A stretch of DNA of 64,000 nucleotides from JAJPHW01 sp963799065. Lineage in GTDB: Bacteria > Acidobacteriota > Terriglobia > Terriglobales > Acidobacteriaceae. Below are positions 34,844 through 42,783 of the stretch, piece after piece. The translations under genes and the position numbers were made by a program. The first letter of the stretch is position 1, and each line of letters begins with the position of its first letter. The DNA lies in NCBI GenBank assembly GCA_963799065.1, contig CAWCVJ010000001.1, positions 372,001 to 436,000 of the forward strand. The letters run 5' to 3'. The notes below the pieces were generated by a model. That model saw only the letters and a program-made list of their open reading frames with translations. It searched no databases and was not told where the DNA came from.

Positions 34844-36109
34844 TTAAGGGCTAAGCCTGAACACAATGCCGCAGCCGTTGGGCGGGATGCAGTTGGTGTC
34901 ACCCCCGCCCGTGGCGACGCCGTATAATTCGCCTGAAGGCCCCCACGCTAAGGCACCGCCCGGTTGGAAGCCACCCGCGCCTCCCGTGAAATTATGTAGA
35001 ACGCTTTCGCCGCCACCCGGCGCAATCTCGAATACGACCCCACACCCTGCCCCGAAGCATCGCGACGCACCGCCGTTTGCGGCAGTGCCATAGAGGTTTC
35101 CGTCGGCGTCGAGAAGCAAACCTGCATTGGGCTTCTGCCCATCAGCGCAGCTCTCGAGCGAGCAGAAGCTGTAAAGCACCTGTTCCGACCAGCCCCCACT
35201 TCCGTTAGGCGACAAACTGAAGGCCGTTCCGCAGCCACCGTCGCAAACGTCGCTGGATCCCCCCTCGAAGGTGACTCCATAGAGATTCCCGGTCGAATCA
35301 AACATCAACGGGCCCACCGGCACCGCCCCATCCCCGCCTCCGAAGGTGTAAAGAACCTTCAATTCTCCCGCGGGGTCGAGCTCGAAGATATCGCCGTCGT
35401 ACGCGCTTGATCCCGTGCATCCGCCAGTGGCTGCGCCATATAGGTTCCCGGCAGCATCCAAAGTGAGCCCTCCTCCAGGGAAGCATCCGTCGGCCCCGCC
35501 GGTGAAGCTGTAGAGGACCGTCTCGTTCCCACGGCTGTCCACCTTGTAAATTGTCCCGTAGCTGGCGATAAGGTCGCCTCCCTCCTCGGTGGTGCCGTAA
35601 AGGTTCCCCGAGGCGTCCTGAACCACCTGCCCAATCGGAAGCCAGCCGTCGGGGCTTCCCGCGAATTCGTGGAGAACCGTCTCGGTGCCAGCCACGCTCA
35701 GCTTGAAGACCGTTCCGCAGCCTTGCGAAAGGCAAGCCCCGTCGCCGCCGAACACGGTAGTTCCGTAAGCTACGCCTTGACGGGCATTTATCGTCAGCCC
35801 GACCTGAGGGTCGCTCCCGTCCCCGCCGTCGAAGCTGTAAACTGCTTCCTTGCCTGTTTTCCCCAGACGAAACGCGGTGCCGCAGCCGTTCCCGAGACAC
35901 TTCGCCGCCCCGCCGCTTTCGGTTGTGCCGTAGATATTTCCCGCCGCGTCCAGTGCCAGTTGCCCAGAGGGCCCCGCTCCATCCTTCGGACTGCCCTTGA
36001 ACGTATGCAACACGGTGAAGGTCCGCGCTTGCACTGCGCAGGAAAGCGCCAGCATAAGCAGCAGAGCGTAGATCGGTTTCATGGCGGAGCTAAACGTCGG
36101 GGATGGCAT
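34844..36109 (-). CDS. GloVer-repeat exported protein, copy B
   Basis: A 421-residue TIGR03803-type protein. The signal peptide from the ATG at 36109 is PSPTFSSAMKPIYALLLMLA, then SCAVQA. It is followed by repeats such as GQLALDAAGNIYGTTESGG and GDGAVPVGPLMFDSTGNLYG. The N-terminal 60 residues and the upstream 175 bases match copies A and C closely while the later blades diverge, suggesting blade-level diversification after duplication. The gap to the following beta-helix gene (143 bases) matches that of module A. GGAGGTG precedes the start. Confidence 0.88.
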   Translation of the reverse strand: MPSPTFSSAMKPIYALLLMLALSCAVQARTFTVLHTFKGSPKDGAGPSGQLALDAAGNIYGTTESGGAAKCLGNGCGTAFRLGKTGKEAVYSFDGGDGSDPQVGLTINARQGVAYGTTVFGGDGACLSQGCGTVFKLSVAGTETVLHEFAGSPDGWLPIGQVVQDASGNLYGTTEEGGDLIASYGTIYKVDSRGNETVLYSFTGGADGCFPGGGLTLDAAGNLYGAATGGCTGSSAYDGDIFELDPAGELKVLYTFGGGDGAVPVGPLMFDSTGNLYGVTFEGGSSDVCDGGCGTAFSLSPNGSGGWSEQVLYSFCSLESCADGQKPNAGLLLDADGNLYGTAANGGASRCFGAGCGVVFEIAPGGGESVLHNFTGGAGGFQPGGALAWGPSGELYGVATGGGDTNCIPPNGCGIVFRLSP

Positions 36110-36284
36110 GGCGAACACCTCCAAATTAGCAGGCGGGCCGAGAGAGGGAGATCGGTTCAGGCCGCGTCCTGCGAGGAAAGTATAGCACCGGCTCAGCGAA
36201 TTACCGCCCGAAAGTCAAAGGCCCGTGGCGCAGACCGCACAGCTCCCCACCTTTGCCAAAATCAACCCCGTAAAGGTGGGCCAC
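36110..36284 (-). repeat. Upstream module element, copy B
   Basis: Second copy of the hairpin-promoter-leader element. The extended -10 hexamer is at 36184-36179. The hairpin is CCACCTTTGC paired with a right arm carrying one substitution (GTAAAGGTGG). The IS481-family element begins immediately after CCAC at the outer edge of this hairpin. Confidence 0.85.
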
Positions 36285-37309
36285 CTGTGATCTTTCAAGA
36301 CATTGTCCATTCGATCGGAAGCGGAGAAGCTGATTGTGACGAGCAATTTAGCTCCCGAGGACCGACCGAATGGACATCCACAAGAATGCCCGACTTACGC
36401 TTCGCAGTCGAGAGGCGTTGGTTGAAACCGTCACTCGCGGCTTGACTTTCAGCCGTGCCGCCGCCAGCTTTCATGTCACTCCCAAGACCGCCGCCAAGTG
36501 GGTGCGCCGTTACCAAAGCGAAGGAGCGGACGGATTGCGCGACCGTTCCTCTCGTCCCCATCGCAGCCCCAGAGCCACTTCGTCTAGTCAGACGGGGTGG
36601 GTGGTTGAGCTTCGTCGTCAGCATCGTCCCGCCTATCACATTGCGCAAAGCACCGGACTCAGTCCCGCCACCGTCAGCCGCATTCTGCGCCGCGCTCGGC
36701 TCAGCCGCTGGCGCGATCTGCATCCCTTGCCGCCGGTGGTGCGCTATGAACATCCCTTTCCCGGCGATCTTTTGCATCTCGACATCAAGGGCTTGACCCG
36801 CTTCCAGCAGGTCGTCTGGCGTGGGGATGGCCGTCGCCGTGGTCAACAAAAACATCCTGGGTGGGAGGCTCTGCACATCGCCATCGACGACCACTCGCGC
36901 CTGGCCTTCACCCGCATCCTTCCCGATCAGAAAACTGCCACCACCATCGCCTTTCTTAGGGACGCCGTTGACTTCTTCGCGCGCCACGGCATCACCGTCC
37001 GCGCCCTGCTCACCGACAATGGCAGCAGCTATCGCTCCTACCAGTTTCGCCAAGCCTGTTGCGACATGGGACTCAAACACCGCCGCACGCGCCCCTACTC
37101 GCCGCAGACCAACGGCAAAGCCGAACGCTTCATCCAGACCGCGCTGCGCGAATGGGCCTACTCCACCCACTGGCCCGATTCCCACCAACGCAACCTCGCC
37201 CTCGCTCCCTGGACCGACTACTACAACTTCACCAGACCGCATGGTAGCCTCAACTACAAGCCGCCCATCAGCCGCTCTGAGACTGGGACAACGTCTTGAT
37301 CATCTACAG
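36285..37309 (+). mobile_element. IS481-family insertion sequence with terminal repeats
   Basis: A 1025-bp element. The left end (36285-36308) and right end (37286-37309, inverted) match at 17 of 24 bases, beginning CTGT and sharing a CAAGAC(A/G)TTGTCC core. CCAC occurs just outside both ends (36281-36284 and 37310-37313), a probable 4-bp target duplication. The sequence after the right copy (CCACCCGCC) continues as in the uninterrupted module A, supporting insertion at this point. It encodes one transposase. No passenger gene. Confidence 0.87.
36370..37299 (+). CDS. IS481-family transposase (DDE)
   Basis: A 309-residue transposase. The N-terminal helix-turn-helix covers TRGLTFSRAAASFHVTPKTAAKWVRRY in pieces, and a second HTH-like segment reads TGLSPATVSRILRRARLS. 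The DDE core is intact: Asp in LLHLDIKG, Asp in LLTDNGSSY and Glu in NGKAERFI. The C-terminus has YNFTRPHGSLNYKPP. The stop codon lies in the right terminal repeat. Length and motifs are normal, so the element may be active. Confidence 0.95.
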   Translation: MDIHKNARLTLRSREALVETVTRGLTFSRAAASFHVTPKTAAKWVRRYQSEGADGLRDRSSRPHRSPRATSSSQTGWVVELRRQHRPAYHIAQSTGLSPATVSRILRRARLSRWRDLHPLPPVVRYEHPFPGDLLHLDIKGLTRFQQVVWRGDGRRRGQQKHPGWEALHIAIDDHSRLAFTRILPDQKTATTIAFLRDAVDFFARHGITVRALLTDNGSSYRSYQFRQACCDMGLKHRRTRPYSPQTNGKAERFIQTALREWAYSTHWPDSHQRNLALAPWTDYYNFTRPHGSLNYKPPISRSETGTTS

Positions 37310-37413
37310 CCACCCGCCCCGGCCCGTGGTCAATGGCAAGGCGGGTTCGTCTTCATTTTGGTCGGGAAGAGCTATATAGCCCGCCCAAGCTGCGCTGGAT
37401 CGTGGGCGCTGAC

Positions 37414-38655
37414 TTACGGGATTATCTTGTAGACGACTCCGCAGGTGTAGGACACATAGCAGGCCTCGCCACCGTCCTCCGCCGTGCCGTACAGACTACC
37501 CGACCCATCTTTGGCCAAGCCTGCGACTGGGTTTGCCCCGTCAGATTTCCCGGAGAAACTATGTAAAACAGACTCTTCGCCTGTGGCACTCAACTCGAAG
37601 ACAACTCCGTCGCCATCGTCACCGCCGAAGTAAGTCGTGCCATAGATGTTCCCGGCCGAATCGATAATCAGTGGGCCTACGCCGGGCTGCTCGCCATCCG
37701 CGCACGCTGAGATGGAGCAGAACTGGTAGAGCGTTTTCTCTGACCAGCTTCCGCCTTGTTGAGGCGATAATTCGAACACAACACCACAGCCCGTTCCTCC
37801 ACATTCCGTACCCCCGTCCGCAGTCGTCCCATACAGGTTCCCCTGCGAATCAAGCAGAAGCACCGAATCTGGATTCGAGCCTTCGGGTCCTCCCGAAAAA
37901 CTGAACAGCAGGGTTTCCTCGCCAGCGGCGTTCAATTCGTACACCGCCCCAGCGCCAAACGCACCGCCGTATGCCGTCACTCCGTACAGATTGCCTTCGC
38001 CGTCACGGATGACCCCCGTGTAGGAAAATGCCCCGTCCCCTCCCTCAGGAGGCCCGAGGAAGCTATACAGAATAGTCTCCTTGCCGTTTGTCGCTATTTT
38101 GAATATAGCGCCAAGTCCGTCGGAGCCACCCAGATAAGTCGTGCCATAAAGGTTTCCCACTGGGTCTTCCACCAAGACAGACTCGGGGCCCTCGCCGTCA
38201 GGCCTGCCCGTGAACTTGTGCAGCACGGTCTCCTTGCCGGTCTTGCTCACTTTGAAGACCGTGCCGCATCCGTTCGGCGGGTCGCAGCTTTCATCCCCGC
38301 CGTTAAGAGTCGTGCCGTAAAAGTTTCCGTTCTTGTCCCGCAGCAAGCCGGCGTAGGGGTTGAGGCCATCCGCGCCGTCGAAGCTGTACACCCCTAGCTG
38401 TTTGCCAGCCTTGTTGAGCATGAATCCAGTGCCGCAGCCCTGGGAGCTGCACGTGCCAGTGCCGCCGCCACCCGTCGTCCCGTAGATATTTCCCGCAGCG
38501 TCTAAGACCAGTACTCCTTCTGGGCTGGCGCCGTTCTTTCCGTCGAACCTATGCAGCACGGTGAAGGTTTGCCCTTGCGCCGCGCAGGAAAGCGCCAGCA
38601 TAAGCAGCAGAGTGTAGATCGTTTTCATGGCGGAACTCAACGTCGGGGATGGCAT
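37414..38655 (-). CDS. GloVer-repeat exported protein, copy C
   Basis: A 413-residue TIGR03803-type protein. The signal peptide (KTIYTLLLMLALSCAAQG) starts from the ATG at 38655, with GGAGGTG six bases upstream. Blades include GVLVLDAAGNIYGTTGGGG, VLVEDPVGNLYGTTYLGG and VLLLDSQGNLYGTTADGG. It is the first module of the array in the direction of transcription. Its expected downstream beta-helix partner is absent; only about 100 bases separate its stop from the IS481 element. Confidence 0.88.
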   Translation of the reverse strand: MPSPTLSSAMKTIYTLLLMLALSCAAQGQTFTVLHRFDGKNGASPEGVLVLDAAGNIYGTTGGGGTGTCSSQGCGTGFMLNKAGKQLGVYSFDGADGLNPYAGLLRDKNGNFYGTTLNGGDESCDPPNGCGTVFKVSKTGKETVLHKFTGRPDGEGPESVLVEDPVGNLYGTTYLGGSDGLGAIFKIATNGKETILYSFLGPPEGGDGAFSYTGVIRDGEGNLYGVTAYGGAFGAGAVYELNAAGEETLLFSFSGGPEGSNPDSVLLLDSQGNLYGTTADGGTECGGTGCGVVFELSPQQGGSWSEKTLYQFCSISACADGEQPGVGPLIIDSAGNIYGTTYFGGDDGDGVVFELSATGEESVLHSFSGKSDGANPVAGLAKDGSGSLYGTAEDGGEACYVSYTCGVVYKIIP

Positions 38656-38830
38656 GGCGAACACCTCCAAGTCAGCAGGCGTGTCGAGAGAGGGAGATCG
38701 GTTCAGGCCGCGTCCTGCGAGAAAAGTATAGCACCGGCTATGCGAATCACAGCGCGAAAGTCAAAGGCTTCTGGCGCAGACTGCACAGCTCCCCACCTTT
38801 GCCAAGATCAACCCCGCAAAGGTGGGCCAC
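38656..38830 (-). repeat. Upstream module element, copy C
   Basis: Third copy of the hairpin-promoter-leader element. The extended -10 hexamer is at 38730-38725. The hairpin arms CCACCTTTGC and GCAAAGGTGG flank a 13-base loop. Outside it the sequence is unlike copies A and B, so the element boundary is near 38830. Confidence 0.85.
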
Positions 38831-38890
38831 TTGCCCGAGTCTGGATGCTTTCCGCCGACGGGCCGTCGGATAGCCTCATGCACCGCTGAA

Positions 38891-41083
38891 TCAACGCCCG
38901 CGCGCCAGAACGATGGTGATGTCGTCGGGCTGCTCGGCTTGGCCGATCCAGTCGGTGACGGCGGCCGTGACAATTTCGCTGATGCGCGCCAATGGCAGAT
39001 CGCGATTGGCCTGCACCAACTCGACCATGCGAGCTTCGCCGAATTCGCCGTATTCGTTTTCCGGCTCGGTCACGCCATCGCTGTAGGCCAGGAAAATATC
39101 GCCCGAGTGCAGGAGGGTGTTGCCTTCGGGATAAGCGCAGCCGTCGAACAATCCCACCACCGTGCCGCCCTGGTCGAGCCGCTCGACCGTGCCCCGGTTA
39201 TGCAGAATCAGCGGGGATAAGTGGCCTCCATTGCTGTAGCGCAACGAGCGGTCGCGCTCGTCGTAGGTGGCCAGGAAAAGCGTTGCATACTTCTCTGCCG
39301 GAGTGCTCTCGTAAAGCTGATGATTGAGCAGCGCCAGCATCGTTCCGGGAGATGTGGTTAGATCGTTGCTCTCATCCTGCATGTCGCTCGATCCCCGACC
39401 TCGGCCCGCTCCCGATGCGGTCAATTCCCCTGCGACGAGCGTGGGCCGTAGATTATAAGCCCGCACCGCCGAGTGGATCGTCGCCATCAGCAACGCGGCT
39501 GAAATCCCTTTGCCGCTGATGTCGCCCACTGCGATTAAGAGCTTGTCCGACTCGATAGGAAGAAAATCGTAATAATCCCCGCTGACGCTGCGCGCCGGGC
39601 GGCAGAATCCGAAAACTTCGAGCGACGCCATTTGCTTGATGTGTTGCGGATACAACTGCTCTTGCACTTCTTGCGCGATGGCCAATTCGCCTTGTAAGCG
39701 CTGCTTTTCTTTTTGCTCTGCAATGAGCTCTTCAAGAGACGTCGTCATCGAATTGAATGAATTCGCGAGGCTCGCGAGCTGGTCATTCGACTTAACCGAA
39801 ATGCGGCGTGTGAAATCGCCTTTGTTGACGAAGCTGGTTGCGTCGTAGAGTTGCGCCACCGTGCCAGTAACGGTTTGAGTTAGCCGCGTTCCGATGTAGA
39901 GAGCCACAATTTCGATAATTGCCAGAAAGATCGCGACCACAGCCAAGCTGAATTCAATGGCGGGAGCGATATCGCCCAAGGACTGGAAGAGCCGATCATA
40001 GAGAGTCGAGACTCTGGTCTGGACGGTAATGACCAGAGGATTCAAGGTGTCGCCCGTACTCCAATCCATGGCGGAGATGGAGGTTCCAAAAGAAACTTGC
40101 GGATCGATGGCGCGCACCGGCGGAGGTACGCGTCCGACAACGAACGAGGGAATTGCCTGACTGGTATTGAGGACGAAAGACGGGTTTCTCGATACCCGCG
40201 TCGCTTCATTGCCATCCGTCTTATTCTTGGGATCGTCACTTAGCGAGGTTGTGCCGGGAGGCGGTGTTGGGGACGCATCGACTTTAGTGATCGAGACTCC
40301 GGTGTAAAGCGTGACTTCACCGAGATTTTCGGCGAGGTCTTGCAGAAGCTTTCGATCCAGAGGTTCGCTGCAAATCACCGTCAGCGTGCCATTGGCCAGA
40401 GGGACGGTCTCGCTCGCGCGCAGAAATAGTTGGCCGCGATCACGCACGACTTCGCGAAAGGGGGATTTCAAATACGCGGGCAGCATCGGCGGAAGCGCCT
40501 CGGCAGCTTCGGGCGTGCTTCGGTAAACCAGCTTGCCGCTCTTCCAAACATGGACGTGGCGCTGGCTCCAGGCCTTGTTGCTTTTTTGCAGGCTTTCAAA
40601 GCCGAGCGCCTCCGGCGGAATTCCTTGATCGAGTCGGACGGCCATTTCGTGCGCAAGCGCAGTGTTCGCGGCCTCCATGCTATGTAGTTCGGAGTCTAGC
40701 GACGTTGTCACGATGAAAGTGGCGAACTGACCTCCTACCAGATAGAAAGAGCCAAGCGCCAAGGCGGATAACAGGATCACCGGAATCACGCCAATGAAGA
40801 CGTACGTAACGATCAAGCGGTTGCGCAGCCGCCAGAGCATGCGGTCTTTGAGGCGGCGCAATCCAAGAATCAGGAAGAGGAAGAAGACGACGAAGGCGAT
40901 GAATTCGATGGTTCCCGTGAGCTGCCGCGCCCAGTTGAATCCCCCAGCGATGACGGCTCGTTGCAAGACCCAGAAAAGTAGTGTCTGCCAAGCCAGTGCG
41001 CAGGCGGTCCGGGCGAGTTTGCTGGTGGGCAGCAGACCGGCTTCGCTCAATCGCAAGCGCAGGGTCGGGGGGAGAAACCTCAT
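38891..41083 (-). CDS. Membrane HAMP-SpoIIE (PP2C-type) phosphatase
   Basis: A 730-residue signalling protein. Membrane spans occur near residues 45-75 and 95-120, an extracytoplasmic region follows to about 370, then a further span (SLAVVAIFLAIIEIVALYIG) and a HAMP domain (TSFVNKGDFTRRISVKSNDQLASL). A SpoIIE/PP2C catalytic domain ends the protein, with metal-binding aspartates visible in SGDYYDFLPI, AVGDISGKG, YSDGVTEPE and QPDDITIVLA. It probably dephosphorylates an anti-sigma-antagonist-type protein. A TATAAT hexamer sits five bases before the ATG at 41083, so the mRNA may be leaderless. Confidence 0.93.
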   Translation of the reverse strand: MRFLPPTLRLRLSEAGLLPTSKLARTACALAWQTLLFWVLQRAVIAGGFNWARQLTGTIEFIAFVVFFLFLILGLRRLKDRMLWRLRNRLIVTYVFIGVIPVILLSALALGSFYLVGGQFATFIVTTSLDSELHSMEAANTALAHEMAVRLDQGIPPEALGFESLQKSNKAWSQRHVHVWKSGKLVYRSTPEAAEALPPMLPAYLKSPFREVVRDRGQLFLRASETVPLANGTLTVICSEPLDRKLLQDLAENLGEVTLYTGVSITKVDASPTPPPGTTSLSDDPKNKTDGNEATRVSRNPSFVLNTSQAIPSFVVGRVPPPVRAIDPQVSFGTSISAMDWSTGDTLNPLVITVQTRVSTLYDRLFQSLGDIAPAIEFSLAVVAIFLAIIEIVALYIGTRLTQTVTGTVAQLYDATSFVNKGDFTRRISVKSNDQLASLANSFNSMTTSLEELIAEQKEKQRLQGELAIAQEVQEQLYPQHIKQMASLEVFGFCRPARSVSGDYYDFLPIESDKLLIAVGDISGKGISAALLMATIHSAVRAYNLRPTLVAGELTASGAGRGRGSSDMQDESNDLTTSPGTMLALLNHQLYESTPAEKYATLFLATYDERDRSLRYSNGGHLSPLILHNRGTVERLDQGGTVVGLFDGCAYPEGNTLLHSGDIFLAYSDGVTEPENEYGEFGEARMVELVQANRDLPLARISEIVTAAVTDWIGQAEQPDDITIVLARGR

Positions 41084-41088
41084 GCGAA

Positions 41089-41094
41089 ATTATA
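41089..41094 (-). promoter_or_regulatory. TATAAT box abutting the phosphatase start codon
   Basis: A perfect TATAAT on the minus strand ends five bases before the ATG at 41083, which would place the transcription start at or next to the A of ATG. No convincing -35 is seen, and no ribosome-binding site exists. Confidence 0.45.
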
Positions 41095-41125
41095 GTTTGG
41101 CCGAAGGGATGCCGGAGAAGAAAGC

Positions 41126-41326
41126 TTAAATCTCAGGATAGAAATCGAAGAACGCCTCCAGGCTGGTCTTCAACTGCTTCTCGATCTCGTCTTTGCTGCC
41201 CTCGAGGACGTGCATCGTGACGTGGGCGTCGCGGCCATTGCGTAGTTTCAGGGTGGCATCGCCGACCTCCGCGATTTCGTCTGACGGCAGTAGTCTCATG
41301 CCGTAAACCAAAGTTAAATTTGCCAT
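41126..41326 (-). CDS. Small hypothetical protein (66 aa)
   Basis: A 66-residue basic-to-neutral protein beginning MANLTLVYGMRLLPSDEIAE, with a beta-rich first half (GDATLKLRNGRDAHVTMHVL) and a helical second half (EIEKQLKTSLEAFFDFY). No family recognised. It is 42 bases upstream of the phosphatase start on the same strand and could share its transcript. Its size and codon pattern look coding, but the evidence is limited. Confidence 0.6.
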   Translation of the reverse strand: MANLTLVYGMRLLPSDEIAEVGDATLKLRNGRDAHVTMHVLEGSKDEIEKQLKTSLEAFFDFYPEI

Positions 41327-41367
41327 GCTGCGATTCTAACGCCGGAAGGCCATCGGGAACGCCAATC

Positions 41368-41850
41368 TCAGCCGGCGTTACCCATGTCGAGGACAACCTT
41401 CCAGCTTCCGTCGGACTGTCTTTTCCAGATGCTGGTGTACTTGCCGTGCTCGACGACTGGTTTGCCGTCTTTGTCTTTCGAGTGGAACTCGAACGTGCCA
41501 TAGGTGTAGCCCAGGTCGCCCGAGGAGGAAATGTCGGCTCCCACTGGCGTCCAAGTGAGGCGGTTGTCTTTCTGGTCGAGGAAGCCCATATCTTTCGCGA
41601 TGTTGATCCTGCCATGGACCGCAGCGACTCCATTCGGCAACTCGACCGCATCATCCGCGTAATAAGACATATAGCCGGCAGAACCTTTCACTGCCGCAGC
41701 CTGCATGAATTGAGCTTCGAGTTGAATCAACGTGTGTTTGGAAGTGGCTGTGTCGGCTTGGACGCGGTGACTGCTGAGAACGAAAAGCGTGGCCGTCAGC
41801 AGAACTAAGAAAATGGCGCAAGAAAGAACTATTCGGAACAGTGGCTTCAT
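41368..41850 (-). CDS. Exported SnoaL-like (DUF4440) protein
   Basis: A 160-residue protein. From the ATG at 41850 (GGGAGGC upstream) it has a signal sequence (FRIVLSCAIFLVLLTATLFVL) and then an NTF2-like fold of the DUF4440/SnoaL type: YMSYYADDAVELPNGVAAVHG, GYTYGTFEFH, then HGKYTSIWKRQSDGSWKVV. These small cone-shaped domains bind ligands or act as isomerases; the ligand is not inferable. The frame remains open to 41985 but that part lacks signal-peptide character. Confidence 0.83.
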   Translation of the reverse strand: MKPLFRIVLSCAIFLVLLTATLFVLSSHRVQADTATSKHTLIQLEAQFMQAAAVKGSAGYMSYYADDAVELPNGVAAVHGRINIAKDMGFLDQKDNRLTWTPVGADISSSGDLGYTYGTFEFHSKDKDGKPVVEHGKYTSIWKRQSDGSWKVVLDMGNAG

Positions 41851-41961
41851 CTTTACGCCTCCCAGGTGAGAATTTGAGCGGATGCGCAACCCCCGAAATT
41901 GTACATCGTCTGCGCAAAGGATTCTTGCGAGTAAGCCTCGCCCACCAGTATGCCTGATAAA

Positions 41962-42729
41962 ATGCGGGCTGTGTCCATCCGACAATTTTGTGTGCTTTTC
42001 GGCAGCTTCTTATTCCTGAGTGGCCTCTCGTTTGCCCAGAGCGCCGCGCCTCAGGTGAAGGTCAACATGATCAACGCCTGCGCGCCGTCGCCGGAAGACA
42101 AGCAAGAAATCGCCGCCGCGCTGGCGCATGTGCCCAAGCAGCCCAAGTTCGGCCCCGACTTTGAAGTGGACCGCGGGCGCAGCAGCATCGACGAGAAAAA
42201 CGACCTCGTGCAGACAGCTGCAGGAGGGCAAGTCGCAACAGGCACATCTTCGGCGGATTGGGTGAGGGTACGCCGCGAGTATCCCGCTGCGGCAATGTTT
42301 TCAACGGTGCAATACTCATTCAGCACAGACGCGAAATTGATGGTGGAGACGGTCGTTTTTCGGGTGCGCGATCCCAAAGATCTGCTGGAGATTTCCATCG
42401 AAGACAGTGCCTCGGCGGTGACGACTCCCGCGAACATGCTGGAGACCAGCACACCCGCCAGCCGCATCAAGCTGGAACGCTTTGGCAAGAGTTCGGTTGT
42501 GCTGGCGCGGTGCTACGCCACAGAAAGCGCAGCTGCTCCCGATCAAAGCGCCTACGAGCCTTTGTTTCAGGCGGCTTCGGATATTGTCTCTGACTATCGC
42601 AAGATATTAGGCGCGCGGCAGGTGGTTCCCGGAGAACTGGCTCGAGTGGGTGGGCCCGAGGCGAGGCCGAAAGCGAAAATCACGAGCACAAAAACTGCGC
42701 CGACCGATACGACTGCGAAAACGCCCTGA
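41962..42729 (+). CDS. Exported protein of unknown family
   Basis: A 255-residue protein with a signal peptide (IRQFCVLFGSFLFLSGLSFA). The mature domain contains a CAPSPEDKQEIAAAL segment near the N-terminus, TVQYSFSTDAKLMVETVVFRVRD in the middle, and a Lys/Thr/Pro-rich tail (EARPKAKITSTKTAPTDTT). No recognisable domain. The ATG at 41962 is favoured; an in-frame ATG at 41950 and a GTG at 41971 are also possible. Its 5' end lies upstream of, and is divergent from, the DUF4440 gene. Confidence 0.68.
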   Translation: MRAVSIRQFCVLFGSFLFLSGLSFAQSAAPQVKVNMINACAPSPEDKQEIAAALAHVPKQPKFGPDFEVDRGRSSIDEKNDLVQTAAGGQVATGTSSADWVRVRREYPAAAMFSTVQYSFSTDAKLMVETVVFRVRDPKDLLEISIEDSASAVTTPANMLETSTPASRIKLERFGKSSVVLARCYATESAAAPDQSAYEPLFQAASDIVSDYRKILGARQVVPGELARVGGPEARPKAKITSTKTAPTDTTAKTP

Positions 42730-42783
42730 CGGCGCGGCGAACGGCCATCCGAAACTTAATGGGACACCCAGGAATCTAACGAC

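Noticed and set aside
36295..37242. 315-codon minus-strand frame
   Set aside because: Antisense to the IS481 transposase, which has clear DDE motifs.
32250..38655. GloVer repeats considered as DNA tandem repeats
   Set aside because: Repeats are at protein level, about 50 residues, and not near-identical in DNA between blades.
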